Below are positions 11,231 to 21,546 of a stretch of 64,000 bases of DNA, piece after piece. The notes beneath the pieces were generated by a model. That model did not search any database. It was not told the origin of the DNA and saw nothing but the letters and a program-made list of their open reading frames with translations. The position numbers and the translations under genes are program-made. Numbering within the stretch: position 1 is the stretch's first letter; every line of letters begins with the position of its first letter. Source of the DNA: Helianthus annuus. Lineage: Eukaryota > Streptophyta > Magnoliopsida > Asterales > Asteraceae. The stretch spans positions 89,156,385 through 89,220,384 of the forward strand of contig NC_035438.2 of assembly GCF_002127325.2 (NCBI RefSeq). Direction: 5' to 3'.

Positions 11231-11853
11231 ATGAAATCAAGCTTAACGGTGTTAGTGATGTGTCTAAAAAACTGATATGATCCTCTTACACAAACTCACA
11301 AAAATATTGTCTGTAAATATTTCTTTACTGCATTCATGTTATATTCAAAAATCCACAAAGATTTTAGTGTGTTTTAGCATAAATTTTGAAAAATACAAAA
11401 AGATTTTCGACAACTGGTGTTAAAAAGCTGATTTTCAAAATTCCAAGTGCTAAACTTGATGAACAGGTTTGGGAGAGAGAGTGTATAAATAAATTTTGTT
11501 CACAAGTGGTCGTTAAAGTTAAATCATTTTAGATGTTTTTGCAAATAGTTTCTAAATTTTCAATCTTGAAACTTTGAGAAACTTATGTGTTTGGTAGAGT
11601 TATGCAGGAAATGACAGGTTCCGATACCTAAAGTTGATGATTTCCAGACTATGATCCCAGCAGATTGAATGGGGGAGTCTGAAGGACAAAGTGCCAGATT
11701 CTGATTCAACATTCGAGGGAGAGGAGTTTGTTGGTGATAGAGATTGAGTAAAGATGCTTACAATGGAGAATAATTCAAAGAGAAGCACAAAGACTGATAA
11801 AGATTGAAGGTTTGACAACCGAAGACTCAACACTGAAGACTCCGTCAACATCC

Positions 11854-11862
11854 GAGGGGGAG
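11854..11862 (+). other. Polypurine tract of element A
   Basis: GAGGGGGAG two bases before the 3' LTR. Similar GGGGGAGT stretches occur earlier at about 10328, 10444 and 11671. Confidence 0.75.
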
Positions 11863-11864
11863 TT

Positions 11865-12331
11865 TGTTGGTGCATCCGTCTGTCGCCTACGTCTTGTATC
11901 GAGTCTTGTTTAGAGTTAGTTAGATTAGGGCTCGGAATCCAAGAAATTGGTATCTGAAGGTGATTCTGCTTGAAATGACCTTATGTCATTTCAAGCGAAA
12001 CCCTATAACTTTCTGATTCCGCTCGAACCTGTCTTGTATGATTTCGCTTGAGTGTTTTGTAGAGATTCCGCTTGAACTGAACATGTGATGATCAAGCGGA
12101 ATAGGAACTCCTATTAATAGGTGATGTTGGAGCGAAATCATTAGATCAGTCTTCCGGTTTGCCACGAAGTGCTGCCGAAGTGTTGTCGTGATTGTAAAAG
12201 GCATTTTTTATCAATAATACAACAGTTTAAAGTGAATACGGCTGGGATAACACTGATTCATTAGTTTCCGCCTCTTGAATTGGTGAATTACTCTTCTGAT
12301 CGACTCATTCGGGTCCGAAAACGATCCTACA
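11865..12331 (+). repeat. 3' LTR of element A
   Basis: Direct copy of 5518-5982 with scattered substitutions. Its TATA position reads TATTAATA (near 12112) instead of TATAAATA, so the copies have drifted. The target duplication AAAGC follows at 12332-12336. Confidence 0.92.
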
Positions 12332-13926
12332 AAAGCAATGGCTACTACATTAGCCATTCCAGCATGATGCTGAATATTACAATCATAATCACTAAGTATC
12401 TCCATCCAGCGTCTTTGTCTCATATTTAACTCTTTTTGCCCGAAAATATATCTTAAACTTTTATGATCGGTGAAAATGCTAAACTTACTACCATAAAGAT
12501 AATGTCTCCAAATTTTCAGTGAAAAATTTATAGCTCCTAATTCTAAATCATGGGTTGAATAATTCTCTTCATGATTCTTAAGTTGTCTAGACGCATAGGC
12601 TATAACCTTTTGACGTTGCATCAACACACATCCATAACCAAACTTAGAAGCGTCACAATAGACTACAAAGTCTTCAGTTCCTTCTGGTAACGCTAGTATG
12701 GGTGCGTTGGTTAATCTTTGCTTAAGAAATCTAAAGGCTTCTTCTTGTTTTGATCCTAGAAAACTTCTAACCTCGGTTGGTGACTCAAGGGTTTTCCACT
12801 TAGTAATTGCCTCGATTTTTGTGGGATCCACATGAATTCCTTCATGGTTGACTAGGTGTCCAAGAAACTGTACCTCTTCTAACCAAAATTCGCATTTTGA
12901 AAATTTAGCATAAAGTTTTTCTTTTCTCAGCAAATTTAGGAGTGCATGCAGATGCGCTGCATGTTCCTCTTTACTCTTAGAGTAAATGAGAATATCATCT
13001 ATAAAGACAATTATGAATTTATCCAAATATGGCTTACATATTTGTTTCATTATGTCCATAAATGCGGCTGGGGCATTGGTTAAACCAAATGGCATGATAG
13101 TAAATTCATAATGGTCATACCTTTTTCTGAAGGCGGTTTTAGGAATATCATCTTCATGTACCTTTAATTGATGATATCCTGAACGTAAGTCGATCTTAGA
13201 AAAGAATCGAGCTCCTTGCAATTGATCAAACAAATCATCGATTCACGGTAATGGGTACCTATTTTTAATTGTGACCTTGTTCAATTCTTAGTAATCAATG
13301 CACATATGCATTGACCCGTCATTCTTATTGACAAACAAGATCGGTGCTCCCCATGGCGATGAACTTGGCTGTATGAATCCTTTTTCCAACAGTTCTTCCA
13401 GTTGTTTCTTTAATTCTTGCATTTCTGCTGGTGCCAAACGGTAGGGTGCTTTGGCAATTGGGGCTGTCCTTGGTAACAGATGAATTCTGAATTCGACTTC
13501 CATGTCTGGCGGTAGTCCAGGTAATTCTTCTGGAAACACATATGGAAACTGAGATACTACGGAAATATCTTTCAGTTCTTTTCCTTTAGTGTTAATAATT
13601 ATGGAAATCAAATACACTAATGATCCTTTTCTTATATAACTGGTTGTTTTCATTACAGAGATGAATTTTGTGGATCTAGACGGCTTATTTCCTTTAATTG
13701 TGATCTTTTCACCTTTTGGTGAATTTACTTGGATTGACTTTTGATCACATAGAATACTGGCTTTATTGGCTACTAACCAATCCATTCCTAATACAACATC
13801 ATATCCTGCCAGATTCATTGGATAAAGATTTGCAATAAACTTTTGATTTAAAAATTCTATTCTTGCTCCCTGCAAGATTTCAGAAATCTTAAGGGTTTCC
13901 CCATTTGTTGTTTCTACTAGACATTC
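12332..13926 (-). pseudogene. Element C protease end, reverse transcriptase and RNase H (broken)
   Basis: Minus-strand pol of C, upstream of the A insertion. In coding order there is the protease C-terminal part (VLGMDWLVANKASI), the linker LPGLPPDMEVEF, reverse transcriptase beginning [11 protein letters not shown], the catalytic [10 protein letters not shown] near 13000, then RNase H with [18 protein letters not shown] and [13 protein letters not shown] stop at 13288 and one at 13926 interrupt the frame. The segment normally between VRSFLG and KQEEAF, about 35 residues of the connection region, is deleted. The enzymes would copy element RNA into DNA inside gag particles. Non-functional here. 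Confidence 0.88.
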
Positions 13927-15186
13927 TTATGGAAGTTTAGTTAATGGTTGATTGAGAAATTTGCAAAATGAAGTATTAATAAAACTTTGGTTCGCACCAG
14001 AGTCAAATAATACTTTAACAAAAACATCATTAACTAAAAACGTACCGGCAATCACGTCCGAAATCATTTTGGCTTCTTCTGCAGTCAAGACAAATGCTCT
14101 AGCATTCTTAGTAGTCTTGTTGTTCATGGCTAGAGCTAGTTTCGAACAGTTCGGCTTGATATGCCCTTTTTCTCCACAGTTGAAGCACACTCCATTACTG
14201 GGTTTCTTCCTACAATCTTCTTCTTTGTGTCCTGGTATCTTGCAAAAGTTGTAGTAAGTGGAGCATCTTCCTGAATGCTTTTTTTTACAGGCCTTACAAT
14301 AGGGTGCAGAGGTAGAAGCTACATTTTTCCCACGGTTGGAATTTCCATAGCGAAATTCTTCGGTAAGTCTTTGTGCTGGGTTCTTCCTCTGATTTTCTTC
14401 TTGCGTACGCACTAATTCATCAGTCAAGGTATTTACTAACTCTACAGCTTCTTATATAGTTTGTGGTCTAGCTGCCTTGACTACATGTCTAATCTCGCTG
14501 ATTAATCCCTAGATGTAACGGGAGATTAATACTAGTTCTGATGATGCAAGGGTCAGCACTATTCTAGCATATTCAAAGAATGTAGTAGTGTAACCCTTAC
14601 TATCTACTCCAGTCATTCTAAGGTTTAACAATTTATTTGCTATCTATTCCTTTTCATTGGGAGGACAGAATTTCCTTTCCACCATATTCTTAAACTCATT
14701 CCATTCCATATTATAGGTTTTGTCACTGCCCCTAGACTGGAGGATAGTGTTCCACCATTCTAAAGCTGAGTTCTTAAACAGATTGGAGGCAAACATTATC
14801 TTATCTTCTTCTGCGCACTTGCTTATTTTAAGACTGCCTCAGTCTTTTCTATCCAGTTAGAGCTGCAATGGGTCCTTCATTGCCCAAGAATTCCATTGGT
14901 TAACAAGACCAAAATTCTTTATAAGAACAACCATAAGACATGGTTCTTCTTCGTTTTGGAATGGGCACTTGAAGTATTGGTCCATTGTTTACGCTATGTT
15001 CAGGTTCAGTAGGTGGTCATTTACTGCCATTATTACTTTATTATTATATGCTTCCTTAACCGTTTTGATAATATATGGCATCGCGTCTATAATCCCTTAT
15101 GCCACTATGTGTTGAATGGCACTATTATCTATCTGGTTTCCATTATTATCGTTATTCTGATTTTCTTGATTCACTTTGTTGTCCAT
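13927..15186 (-). pseudogene. Element C gag and start of protease (broken)
   Basis: Begins at an ATG at 15186 (MDNKVNQENQNND...). The capsid region contains ALEWWNTILQSRG and the matrix-like continuation. Two zinc-binding stretches follow (CSTYYNFCKIPGHKEEDC and CFNCGEKGHIKPNC, near 14270-14150), then the aspartic protease motif VLFDSGANQSFI near 14010. Gag packages RNA; the protease matures the polyprotein. Several stops (about 15085, 15000, 14870, 14505 and 14455) break the frame. The part from 14427 to 13927 is open and best preserved. Confidence 0.82.
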
Positions 15187-15439
15187 CTGAATTTTAAACA
15201 TTTACCATGTATTAATATCACAACACAATATCCAATACAAACAATCACATCACAAGCATATTGATCCAAAATCGTCGTCATTGCGACCTTTACTCTATTT
15301 TATATATGCATCTCTATATCTATTATAAATACAACTGGAACTGAAAATACAACACTAATATGCATTAGTAACTATAAGATTACCTATTTTAGTTGTCAAT
15401 AATTTATTATTATTTTTTTTTCAAACATACAAACATATA
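15187..15439 (-). other. Element C spacer between upstream ORF and gag
   Basis: AT-rich, no coding signal. It is the stretch left between the gag start and the Helitron insertion point and belongs to C. Confidence 0.5.
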
Positions 15440-15669
15440 TCTATACTACTTTAATAAACATATATGAAGGACAAGATGGTAATTCAACAAGGTGTTGAAA
15501 AAACACTTAATGCACAATGTACAAGTGTTAAAGCACAAGAAAACACAGACCATTTACCCTTTACACGGATCATCTTCAACCCTCCATTTTTTTAACTTTT
15601 TCACACGGATCTACATCTGGACCGTCCATTTGACTTCACACGGATCACCAATTGCTTTCTCTCTCATTC

Positions 15670-15772
15670 CTCACACATCTCACAAAACAACATCAGATCT
15701 TCTCTCTCTCTTCTCTCTCTCTTCTCTTCTCTCTCTCTTCTCTCTCTCTCGGCGATCTAGGGTTTCATGAGA
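15670..15772 (+). repeat. CT-rich stretch of captured gene leader
   Basis: A pyrimidine-rich TCTCTCTTCTCTCTCTC run followed by GATCTAGGGTTTCATGAGATC, the usual look of a plant 5' untranslated region. It probably came with the captured gene. Confidence 0.5.
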
Positions 15773-15870
15773 TCTATCACCAGATCCGTTTGAATCTATC
15801 ACCAGATCCGTTTGAATCTATCACCAGATCCGTTTGATGAGCAGATCTAGGGTTTCATGAGATCTATCAC
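15757..15870 (+). repeat. Three 23-base tandem repeats with flanking copies
   Basis: The unit ATCTATCACCAGATCCGTTTG is present three times (15772-15837) and is flanked on both sides by CTAGGGTTTCATGAGATC (about 15757 and 15848). It lies in the presumed captured leader. No coding frame is supported. Confidence 0.75.
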
Positions 15871-16574
15871 AAGCTTTATCTGGCAACTTGGTAAGAACTG
15901 ATACCGTTTAATGAATATATCTGGCAAGTTATGATGTTTGACGGTAGTTTCTATATGCTTTTCAGATGTCGAAGGCACCAAGGGATCCACAGATTTGAAC
16001 AAGGGATCCACAGATTTGCTGGAGAATGGCCGGAATCAGGTGACTGTCTGTTAGGTTTCGGTTTTCGATCTGTTAGGGTTCATCAACCAACTTCAGTTTC
16101 TTCAAAAATTCTGACAAATGCATAATTTTAGAGGTTAATTTTGCGGAAATTAGGGGTTTCAAATTAGTGGTTCAACGATTAGGTCGTTTTCTCAAAGTTG
16201 TTCACGATTCTGTTGTTTTCTTTTCTGATTACAAACCCTAAATCCATTGTGCTTTATTGAAGCTTGAAGATCTGGCGTGTTTTCCAATTGAAGACTTTGA
16301 TAGGTTAGTAATCTTATGTTTCTTTTATCCTTTTTTTCCTTTGTGAGATCATGATGTTGATCTTTGTCATGGTGTAGTAGGTACAACTTTGAACAGATCC
16401 AAAATCCATGTACGATATTGTTCCCTGGTGCTGCGTGTATCTTGATTACGGGTTGTCTTGGTTCTTTTGATATATTTTTTTCTATGTGATTGCATATGTT
16501 GACTTTTTTACAGGTTCTTTTTTTATTCTTCTACTATTGTATTCACTTTGAAGTTGGTTATAGGAACAAATTCA

Positions 16575-17563
16575 GATGGCAAAAGAACTGATTAATGACG
16601 TTATGTATCAGGTTTTTTTGCATTCTTCATCTTTTAAGTTTTACCTTGAATTGCAACTCATAGCAATATTTTACTAAATGTTTGTTATTGTAGGCAATGT
16701 TAAACGTTAACATGTAAATTTGTGTGCAGAGTTTGGGCAGCAATATGAGTGTTGCTACCTCTTTATCGACATACATGTACATAATGTTCCTCTTTTAAAT
16801 ATTGATATATTCCTTTTTGTAAATTATACATATCATATTTACTCATTCAACAGGTTAGTGCAACACAAGCCATTACTAGGAAACTAGATCAACCGCACTT
16901 TGACATGAGAATATATTACTCCTTTTTTCAGGTTACCATTTTTGTTTCTTATATTACTCCTGTTTCATCTTTCATTACCCTTAATATGCTCACATGTAAT
17001 TTAGTACTCATACAAGATTTTTAACAAGCTATCAACAGCCCACTGGCTTTCATTACACTACCACTGGCTATACATCCAGAATTAGTTGATAAACTTATCA
17101 ATTCTTTGAATTTCAAATAAGTTTGGATAAGTGTGGTTTATACATTTTAATGCGTCGTACTCCTAATTGGGTTAGGATTGGAGTTATTATAAATAGTCTG
17201 ATAGGGGCAGGGCTATTGTTTATGGGTTTTTTTTTTTCGGTTTATTCATATTATGAAAGTATCGATAAAAAATGGAAGGAAATTTGGCAAAAAGGAAAAG
17301 TGCTCTTTGATGTTCGGTAAAATGGTGAACGGTATTGGGGTGTTCCTCATGGGTTAGCCGGGATTATGTCCGTTCTCATGCATTTTGATCTTAAACAGGA
17401 TGCTCATGAAGATGCAGATGTGAAGAACACTTTTAAATACATGATCAACAATCGTTTCTCGAGTGGGAATTACCCGCGTGATGAAGAGAGGAAGAGTGAT
17501 GACGTTTTGTATTGGTGTCATGGAGCACCTGGAGTAGCCCTCATATTAGTCAAAGCTGCGGAG
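16575..17563 (+). pseudogene. Captured LanC-like (LANCL/GCR2) gene fragment
   Basis: The best exon, 17321-17563, encodes YWGVPHGLAGIMSVLMHFDL, then NNRFSSGNYPRDEE and VLYWCHGAPGVALILVKAAE, and stops at a GT splice donor (GAG|GTAATA). The WCHGAPG motif contains the conserved Cys-His-Gly that binds zinc in LanC-family proteins. Plant members were described as GCR2/LANCL; the animal ones bind glutathione. The same frame upstream (17123-17320) is weaker and ends in a stop at 17318. A short exon-like piece, MAKELINDVMYQ followed by GT, lies at 16575-16610. The rest of the roughly 400-residue protein is absent, so this is a captured fragment, not a working gene. Confidence 0.8.
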
Positions 17564-20215
17564 GTAATAAAAGGTTTCATCTTTGAGGGGCTTATCCATC
17601 TTTCTTTTACATATAGATAATTTTTTAACTATTTAAAAATGAAGGAGGGAGACTTTTAATCACATTGCTAGCTGGTTAGAGTGTGATATACTTATCGCCT
17701 TTTGTGTTCATTTAGTGCAATGTGGGTCGCTTAGGTGGGTTGGGTAATAGGTCAAGACTCAAAACGATTCCAAATTACCACCTTTATTTGTGATTTAGTT
17801 ATCTGATATTTCGCTTACAACGGAATTGGGAATAGATAAATCTATCTTTATTAATCTGGTTGTGACTTGTGAGATCTGATTTGGTCCTGTTCAGCAGGTT
17901 GGGTAATGGGTTCACGTTGAAACGGGTTATATTTCAGTATGGGTAGAAACTGGTCAGGTAGGGTTGGATTTGAAAAGAAGAAAGCATTTAGATTTTTGAA
18001 ATGCATTAAAATAGACTTTGGGTGACCATATGGACGCATGTAGTTTGGGTAATGGATCAACCTGATTTCAGGTTGAAAATAACGTCATTTTTCAGTAAAT
18101 GTCGAAACAGGCCAGTAAATGGGTCAAAAAGTTGTTTTACTAACTGATGAAACATGAAAAGGGCTGGTCAGGTTGGCTCCTTTTCTCTGTCAAAGGGTGT
18201 TTTTACGTCAATGGCCAAAACGGCTTATAAGTCGGTTCAAATATGAGTTCCAAAGATTTTAGACGCTTTAAAACACGCTTGAAGATTTACTGTATGTTTT
18301 TGTAAAATTTATGTGGGACAGCTTGTTGCAGCTTGAAACTTATAGAAAAGTAAAAGACTTAACTTTACAAGCGGACCATTCGACCCGTTATGAAGGTGGT
18401 TCAAATTCTTGCACATAGGCATAATATTTATCTCCCTTGAATTACTTGTGTCTTTAATCAACTGTATATCTTCTTTATAATAGTTAATAATATACAAATC
18501 TGAACAGTTTTTCATGCACCTGTGGTCATACATGCTTCTAAACCGACCCCCGGGACATCTTAAATAGTTATAACGTAGACTTTATAGCCGTTAATAAGCA
18601 ATTTTGAACAGTTTTTCTTACACCCGTCGTCATACGGGTTTCTAAGCCGACTTTCGGGACCTCTCGGTTAACAACTGACGTTTTAAATTGCAATGAAAAC
18701 TTTTGGCTGATGTAGACTTTTTTACGTGCGTTTTAGCTGAAGTAATCAGGGATTTCAATGTGTTGGATGGAGGACATCAAGTTGTGGCCCTTCAAAGTTT
18801 ATACAATGGCCTGCTGACACACCAAAGATAGTCGTCATTTTAGTTTTTGGCTGAACTAATTTCTTCAATGGTCGTTGCTTATTTTAAAGATTCAAAGCAT
18901 CAGTGCATTCTTGTGTTTGAAATAATTGTGTAGTTTATGAGTTCCGGGTAGGTCTGCAAAATAATTGTGTAGTGTGTATTAGATAATATAATGTTACTGG
19001 TTCTCCTGGTATATGTTTTAAGTTTAAAACTCCAAATAAATTATTAATTTATAAATCTCTCACTATATGTGTTTTGGCAATTGACAAAAAATGTATGCTT
19101 GCTTGCTGCATTTAACTCAGTCTCAGACTCACACATATTGCACATGAGCACATCTTTAGCTTTGTGTTTTGTTTCAACATTTTTTGTAGTCTTAGACTTC
19201 ATGGTAATATGAGGTACTAGCTTACAAGTTTGACAACATTGATCAACTTGTAAGATCGGTTTGAAACCCTTTAGGCCATCTGTAATGGTTAATGCCCCCT
19301 AAATGGCGTTTTCCGCTACATCAACATTATAATACCCTTTTAAAAATATGTAATGGTTAACGCTTCTTAATGCTCTCATTCATTATTACTTTCCAATTTT
19401 GTTTCCTCCGTTGGGCATTATACCAAAAATGCCCCTCCTTTTTCATGCCCTTATAAAGCCCACGAGGATGGTGTTGGGGGCATTATCAATCCACTTCATG
19501 CCCTTATAATGTCTATTACTCATAGTCTTATGGGTAATTAAATCTGTTTGAAACCCTTTTTGTCCAAAATTTTTATCTTATCTATAATTAGCGTGTCGAG
19601 ATCCTGTAGCAAGCTTATACTTCTAAGTTATCTATTTGATTAGCTTTTCTAAGAACTTTTTTAGAAATGAGAATTTGAGTATATTATACAAGGCATGTGC
19701 CAAAGCTCAAACCATTGTGCTTGATTTTGGATATTTAACTAGCATATAATAAATTTACAAGAAAATTTGAATTCTATGAATCTGTTGTACATGTCTTTGT
19801 AAGACTTTCTTCTTTTTCTATATTCGTGTTAATTATATAAACTTAAATGAATAAGTTTAAATGAGATATGTGGTAAATAGGACTCATTTAATACATTAAA
19901 ATATAACTAATTTAATTGGAGTACTTCAAAATTTCATGTGTTTTTTTTTTCAAAATGTACAAAAAGTTCTTGTCGAATTACTAAAATCTGATTCTATGAA
20001 AAGAGAAAGTTGATATTATTAAAAGAATGCACAAAAGAAGAGTTGTAAGAGAAAATGAAATTCAATAAGTCTCCTCTTTAATTTAAAACAAGCAGAAGAT
20101 AAATCACTTTAAATCTTTGTTATCTAATCTTTAGATAGTAGATTTTAGAATTGCTTAGCCTTACATGAAACATAGATATTCAACTTAATACTTATGGCAT
20201 AGATAAACCATACAG
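17564..20215 (+). other. Helitron interior, intron-like and noncoding
   Basis: No supported gene. The part after 17564 may be the downstream intron of the captured gene; GGGTAATGGGTC/A-type variants recur from 17740 to 18060. A roughly 280-base stretch (19276-19555) bounded by two copies of TTTGAAACCCTTT, with TAATGGTTAATGCCCC and GGGGGCATTATCAATCCA inside, looks like a small MITE in the Helitron. The remainder to 20215 is AT-rich with nothing recognised. Confidence 0.45.
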
Positions 20216-20488
20216 ATGTTACGAATAAGAAAACCAAACGAATATCTCAATATGTCGTCACACAATTTTCTTTGTTTTCTCCTAAAGACGGTAACCGACC
20301 GTCACACAATAACCACCAAACGCCATCACGAAAACACCAATTGCCGCACACCGCTGATTCTCCGCCGCCGAAGAAGGCCGCAACTGACCCTCACGTTCTG
20401 CTACATTGCCACCATCGTCGCCGCATGCCACATCGGAAACTACATCCCCGTACATAGCTCTAAACTCACCAGCCTAAGTGATATGTTT
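20216..20488 (+). other. Helitron 3' subterminal region
   Basis: A locally GC-richer segment with short ORFs (for example Pro/Arg/His-rich at 20272-20457). I do not recognise a protein and the composition gives no reason to call a gene. It leads into the terminal hairpin. Confidence 0.4.
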
Positions 20489-20516
20489 CCCGCCGCATCG
20501 CGCGGGTAAACGACTA

Positions 20517-20518
<2 letters not shown>
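20489..20518 (+). terminator. Helitron 3' hairpin and CTAGT end
   Basis: Stem CCCGC (20489-20493) with GCGGG (20502-20506), an 8-base loop, then TAAACGA and CTAGT. The hairpin plus CTRRT is the established Helitron end signal, thought to stop rolling-circle transfer. Confidence 0.8.

Positions 20519-20554
<36 letters not shown>
20518..20554. repeat. (TA)n microsatellite at Helitron insertion site
   Basis: About 18 TA dinucleotides directly after the Helitron end. The left flank ends ACATATA, so the Helitron entered a pre-existing TA-rich run inside element C. Confidence 0.9.
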
Positions 20555-20556
<2 letters not shown>

Positions 20557-21391
20557 CTATCCCTGATAGGGGTTCATCCAGTATTGCATGTTACGCTCGT
20601 CATATTTCCAGACGAGTCTTTCCCCTTTCAGTCTCATCCTCTCACTTCCTTCTAATATCTCCTCACCAAAGGTGCGGAGCTCTTACACATTCTCAGTGCT
20701 CATGGGTGGTGCAGGTGCTGGTATCAGGTCTGGGTATTGTGGCTTGGGTTCTTCGTAAGGGTATGGGTTCTCTAGAATTTCCTATGTATTGGTCATTATC
20801 AATATATGGGTCTAGAGGGTCAAGGTCTGGGTAGGGTGCTAGGTTTTGCATGGGTTCGTCTTCTAGTGGATAGTGTTGTTCATAATCCCTACGGTCATCA
20901 AACCATGGGTCATAGTCTGGGAGATGGGGTGCTGGTACTCTAAGGATTTCAGCTGGATCGAAGGCAGGTGCTAGAATTTGGTTTTCTGGGTTGGCTTCGA
21001 TGTCCATAGGTTGTGTTGGGAATAAAGGTAGTGGCTGGGGTGCTATGAGTTGTTCTAGATTTGGATCGGCGGCTGTGGTTGCTACTATGTGGAAGTTTGC
21101 TAGTCTCCTATTGATTATATCATGTGTTTGAGAGTTCATTTCTCTATTCGCGACTGCTAAAGCTCGTTGTTGCTATAACTTTTTCATCCTTTTTTCTATG
21201 CTCATGAGCTCCTCTGCTGAACCATCCTCTCTTCTTGGGAGGGAATAGCTCTTCAGATTGTGCTTTGAATACGAAAATCCCTTCTTCGGTATCAGCCGAA
21301 TACCCTGAGGGGGTTGGCTGGAAGAGGTTCCTTCATCCCTAGGTGAGTTGGACAACTGACGGTAAGCGTCTGAAGGTCCTTGGACACTCAT
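20557..21391 (-). pseudogene. Element C upstream ORF before gag (broken)
   Basis: An ATG at 21391 lies about 140 bases after the primer site and opens an ORF of some 275 codons (MSVQGPSDAYRQL..., then RALAVANREMNSQTHDII, Pro/Asp-rich PAPHLPDYDPWFDDRR, and YDERNMQYWMNPYQG). A stop at 21173 and a frameshift near 20700 break it. It has Gln/Pro-rich and acidic parts and no motif I can name; it is not the capsid domain, which lies further on at 13927-15186. Element F also has an extra acidic ORF before gag, though I see no clear sequence match. It might be an N-terminal extension of gag or a separate protein. Confidence 0.7.
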
Positions 21392-21529
21392 ACTGTAAAC
21401 TAACAAATTGTCAAATAACACATAAAAATAATATACAGATATGCACGTAATCACGTAGATTATTTCCTAACATAATGGATAAAATTTTGGTGTCAGCAGA
21501 ACACTTTAGTGGCTGAATCAGTGGTTGTA

Positions 21530-21541
21530 GCTCTGATACCA
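21530..21541 (-). other. Primer binding site of element C
   Basis: On the minus strand TGGTATCAGAGC, five bases after the 5' LTR end, complementary to initiator methionine tRNA. It fixes the orientation of C. Confidence 0.9.
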
Positions 21542-21546
21542 CCTTC

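Larger units (their letters stand above)
5518..12331 (+). mobile_element. Element A: gag-only Copia-type LTR retrotransposon
   Basis: Complete by structure: LTRs 5518-5982 and 11865-12331, TG...CA ends, perfect duplication AAAGC (5513-5517 and 12332-12336), Met-tRNA primer site and polypurine tract. The internal region encodes a long gag-like protein but no protease, integrase, reverse transcriptase or RNase H; after the gag stop near 9858 there are about 2 kb of noncoding DNA. It resembles the class described as TR-GAG, terminal-repeat elements with only gag. Its gag, leader, LTR plan and 3' noncoding block match element B, so a B-like element is its likely helper. Confidence 0.9.
15440..20517 (+). 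mobile_element. Non-autonomous Helitron with captured LanC-like gene pieces
   Basis: The 5' end reads TCTATACTACTTTAATAAA, a form typical of plant Helitrons, preceded by host A at 15439. The 3' end reads CTAG followed by host T (20514-20518), with a short GC hairpin CCCGC...GCGGG (20489-20506) eight bases before it. These agree with Helitron rules: 5' TC, 3' CTRR, insertion between A and T, no target duplication. The host site is a TA-rich run. No Rep/helicase ORF is present. The interior carries a gene leader and exons related to LANCL/GCR2. Helitrons are known to capture gene fragments. Confidence 0.85.

Noticed and set aside
17123..17320. Hydrophobic ORF with an apparent membrane segment
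   Set aside because: It is the decayed upstream frame of the captured LanC-like fragment, not a membrane protein gene.
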